Origin: Candidatus Endobugula sp.
GTDB taxonomy: Bacteria > Pseudomonadota > Gammaproteobacteria > Pseudomonadales > Cellvibrionaceae
Assembly: GCA_020628895.1 (NCBI GenBank)
Contig: JAHDEM010000001.1
Coordinates: 144,761-208,760 of the forward strand
Reading direction: 5' to 3'
Length of the DNA stretch: 64,000 nt
Part shown: positions 61,915 to 64,000 of the stretch, one piece after another
Numbering within the stretch: the stretch's first letter is position 1
Layout: each line of letters begins with the position of its first letter
Translations under genes and position numbers: made by a program
The notes under the pieces: generated by a model
Databases searched by the model: none
What the model was told of the DNA's origin: nothing
What the model saw: only the letters and a program-made list of their open reading frames with translations

Positions 61915-62331
61915 ATGTTTTCTATTGGAGAGCTTTCAAAACAAGCCAAGGTTAAGATTCCTACGATTCGTTATTATGAGAGTATTGGCTTATTAGCGCC
62001 TGCTGAACGTACAGAAGGAAATCAACGCCGTTACACAGCAGAAGGCCTAGAGCGCTTAGGCTTTATTAAACACGCAAGAGAGCTCGGTTTCTCAGTTGAG
62101 TCAATCTCATCGTTGATTGAGTTGCAAGAACACCCTGATAGATCTTGTTATGAGGCTACAGAACTCGCCGAAACCCAACTCCGTGCAGTCCGAGCAAAGA
62201 TTAGACAATTACGCTCATTGGAACAGGAGTTAGCACGCATATCGACAGGTTGTAGCGGGGATGATGTCTCTGAAAATTGTTATGTTTTATCTGCTTTAGC
62301 TAACCATAATTTATGTAACAAAGACCATTGA
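61915..62331 (+). CDS. MerR-family heavy-metal regulator (PbrR/CadR-like)
   Basis: KVKIPTIRYYESIGLLAPAERTEGNQRRYT. Confidence 0.87.
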   Translation: MFSIGELSKQAKVKIPTIRYYESIGLLAPAERTEGNQRRYTAEGLERLGFIKHARELGFSVESISSLIELQEHPDRSCYEATELAETQLRAVRAKIRQLRSLEQELARISTGCSGDDVSENCYVLSALANHNLCNKDH

Positions 62332-62362
62332 GCGATAATCCGAGAAACTTGGCCATTCAAGT

Positions 62363-62512
62363 ATGGCCACAACAGATACCACCTACGTACAAAGTGAGAA
62401 TAAGAAGCGCAAAAGATCGATTAGTCGATTAAAACCTGAAAAATCTAACAAAATTAACGTTTTAGAAGAACCTTTTAAACAAGCAACAATTGCTAAGAAA
62501 TTACTGAAATAG
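62363..62512 (+). CDS. Very small basic ORF (49 aa), unknown
   Basis: MATTDTTYVQSENKKRKRSISRLKPEKSNKINVLEEPFKQATIAKKLLK; no independent support. Confidence 0.25.
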   Translation: MATTDTTYVQSENKKRKRSISRLKPEKSNKINVLEEPFKQATIAKKLLK

Positions 62513-62556
62513 CGACTACCATTTCGTCAAATCAATTAGTTACAGAGGTTTTTTAA

Positions 62557-62649
62557 CTACAAGAGGGCGGTGAACTGATTTACCCTAAAACCCAGTTTAT
62601 TAAACTGAAATGGTCAAGCAAAAGTGAGCGCTGGAGAAAGATAAAATAA
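62557..62649 (+). pseudogene. Remnant C-terminus of a second TcmP-like gene
   Basis: LQEGGELIYPKTQFIKLKWSSKSERWRKIK* versus TQFIQPKWKSKSERWKKIK* at the end of 60005-61180. Confidence 0.8.
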
Positions 62650-62656
62650 TAAATAC

Positions 62657-63439
62657 TTATATATTTGCCAATGCATCTTCTACGACTTCTTCTGGCGGCT
62701 CTTCATAAATAATAGTGGTTGATGGATTAACATGACCAGCAATTTTTTGTGCGATTTTCAATGACTTTTTCTGTTTATGAATAATATTAGTGATTAATGC
62801 TCGTCGCCCAGAATGAGAACTTGCTTTTTCAATACCCGCCCAAGAGCGCAACATCAGAGCCATGTGTTCTTGCAAAGTGTTAGGAGAGTAGGGACCACCT
62901 TTTTGTGTTAAGAAAAGGGGGGCAGTAGGTTTTAAATGTGAATCTTTTTCTAACCGTATTTGCAGATAATTAGCCAGCGCTTTACGAAGCTCATCATCAA
63001 CCATTGGTAAATCACGTGACTTACCTTTATGTTTTTTAACAGGAGGATAAAAGTCTTCCGGGTTAATTTCAGCCCCAGCTTTTGCTAAAGCTTCTACTTG
63101 GCTAATCATCGCATCAAAGGCTTCGATTTTAAAACTAACCGATTGGCGCTTATACGTAGATTTAGAACGTTTCATCGCATCTGCGCCTTTGGTGTAAGCT
63201 GCAGGCAAACTCATCACTTCATGCAACACAAAGGATCGATCAGTGCTTTTGGTGTAATTATCGAGACTAGCAATTTCTTTGACTTGGAGTAGAGCAATTT
63301 CTTGAGCTCGCAGGCCAAGCTTGAAGCTGATCTGCATAATTGCCGTATTCTTTTCTGGATGACGTTTGGATTTAATAGCATCGAATAATTGTGCTTGTTG
63401 CTGCTTGCTAGGAACACGTGCTTGACCAGATTTCGCCAT
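62657..63439 (-). CDS. Tyrosine recombinase/integrase
   Basis: KLGLRAQEIALLQV; SSHSGRRALITNIIHK; AGHVNPSTTIIYEE. Confidence 0.87.
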   Translation of the reverse strand: MAKSGQARVPSKQQQAQLFDAIKSKRHPEKNTAIMQISFKLGLRAQEIALLQVKEIASLDNYTKSTDRSFVLHEVMSLPAAYTKGADAMKRSKSTYKRQSVSFKIEAFDAMISQVEALAKAGAEINPEDFYPPVKKHKGKSRDLPMVDDELRKALANYLQIRLEKDSHLKPTAPLFLTQKGGPYSPNTLQEHMALMLRSWAGIEKASSHSGRRALITNIIHKQKKSLKIAQKIAGHVNPSTTIIYEEPPEEVVEDALANI

Positions 63440-63618
63440 AAAATCACCGTAAGAAGGGAGTCAAAATAAATCCGTAATAATCCTATTTTAACGGATTATT
63501 TGAATTTAACAATAAAACAGGGCGCTTATTCGCTAATTTTTTGTGGCCTTTAATAGCTAAATAACAAGTGGTCCTGGGCCATTCATTTAAATATTCCTCT
63601 CTAATGGATAGTTTAACA

Positions 63619-63640
63619 AAGGCTCCATCAAGGGAGCCTT
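63619..63640. terminator. Short hairpin, terminator-like
   Basis: AAGGCTCC-atcaag-GGAGCCTT; no clear T tract. Confidence 0.35.
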
Positions 63641-63732
63641 CACCAAGAAAAATCTTGGGGTCAGAAAGTCATTACCGGACACAGCCGCGACCTCAGAGAG
63701 GTTACTTGATGTTATGCCAGAGCTGGCATATC

Positions 63733-63765
63733 TGTTACATCGATGGCTATTATATCGAAGTAACA
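63733..63765. repeat. Imperfect inverted repeat next to a smaller palindrome
   Basis: TGTTACATCGAT...ATCGAAGTAACA (1 mismatch); ATGCCAG-ag-CTGGCAT at 63714-63729. Confidence 0.6.
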
Positions 63766-64000
63766 TGATGTTGTGTGCCTGATATTGCCAGTAACTTTCA
63801 AAATAACAGGCCTAGAGATTATCAGACTTAATTAAACACGATCAAAACTCCTAAAACTGTTGTACAGCTTTAATTACATCAAAAATAATATGAAAGACGG
63901 CATTACTGAGTAGCTTTAAAAATAGCTATATAATTATATATAAATCAGTAGCTTATGATAGCTTTGTGGAAGATTGTCCCTCTATATGGTAAAACACCCA

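Noticed and set aside
63656-63700. GGGGTCAGAAAGTC... resembling the start of a Tn3-type terminal inverted repeat
   Set aside because: Orientation and sequence do not match any readable counterpart near the end of tnpA (38500-38586).
63991-64000. Last 10 nt (AAAACACCCA) match part of the 58-bp palindrome arm
   Set aside because: Only 10 nt, upstream bases do not match and the sequence is cut by the window edge; too short to call a terminal repeat.

Overview
AT-rich gammaproteobacterial window in two parts. About 1-36 kb looks like core chromosome: an HD-GYP-like response regulator, a long-form GAPDH, a Na+-NQR cluster (nqrABCDEF-apbE-nqrM) with sthA and nhaB, a FimL-like protein, sohB, a PhoD-like phosphatase, xthA, prc, a CorC/HlyC-type transporter, a small MerR-controlled copper-type operon, tandem MscS channels, and a divergent hdfR/maoP pair followed by an ATP-grasp gene and a DUF1704 'QEGLA' protein. 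About 36-64 kb is accessory: an NdpA-like plus membrane-protein pair, a Tn3-family transposase, a SprT-like protein, a CusCBA/DUF411/cytochrome c copper-silver island whose components are paralogous to the core copper operon, a helicase/XRE module, a merR-T-P set without merA, a divergent tyrosine recombinase/KfrA-like pair resembling the TnpS/TnpT resolution module of Tn4651/Tn5041-type transposons, a DUF5131 (Gp37/Gp68)-TcmP pair, a CDF/MerR pair and a second tyrosine recombinase. Best leads: the TnpS/TnpT-like module with a readable dyad core site; the DUF5131-TcmP pair plus a degenerate second TcmP tail; evidence of cassette swapping between the two copper loci (a DUF4396 C-terminal scar and near-identical MerR operators); the helicase/XRE module with its own dyad; a perfect 58-bp palindrome; and the maoP/ATP-grasp/DUF1704 neighbourhood. 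No tRNA, rRNA or CRISPR array was recognised. All family calls come from reading motifs in the translations; no database search was run.
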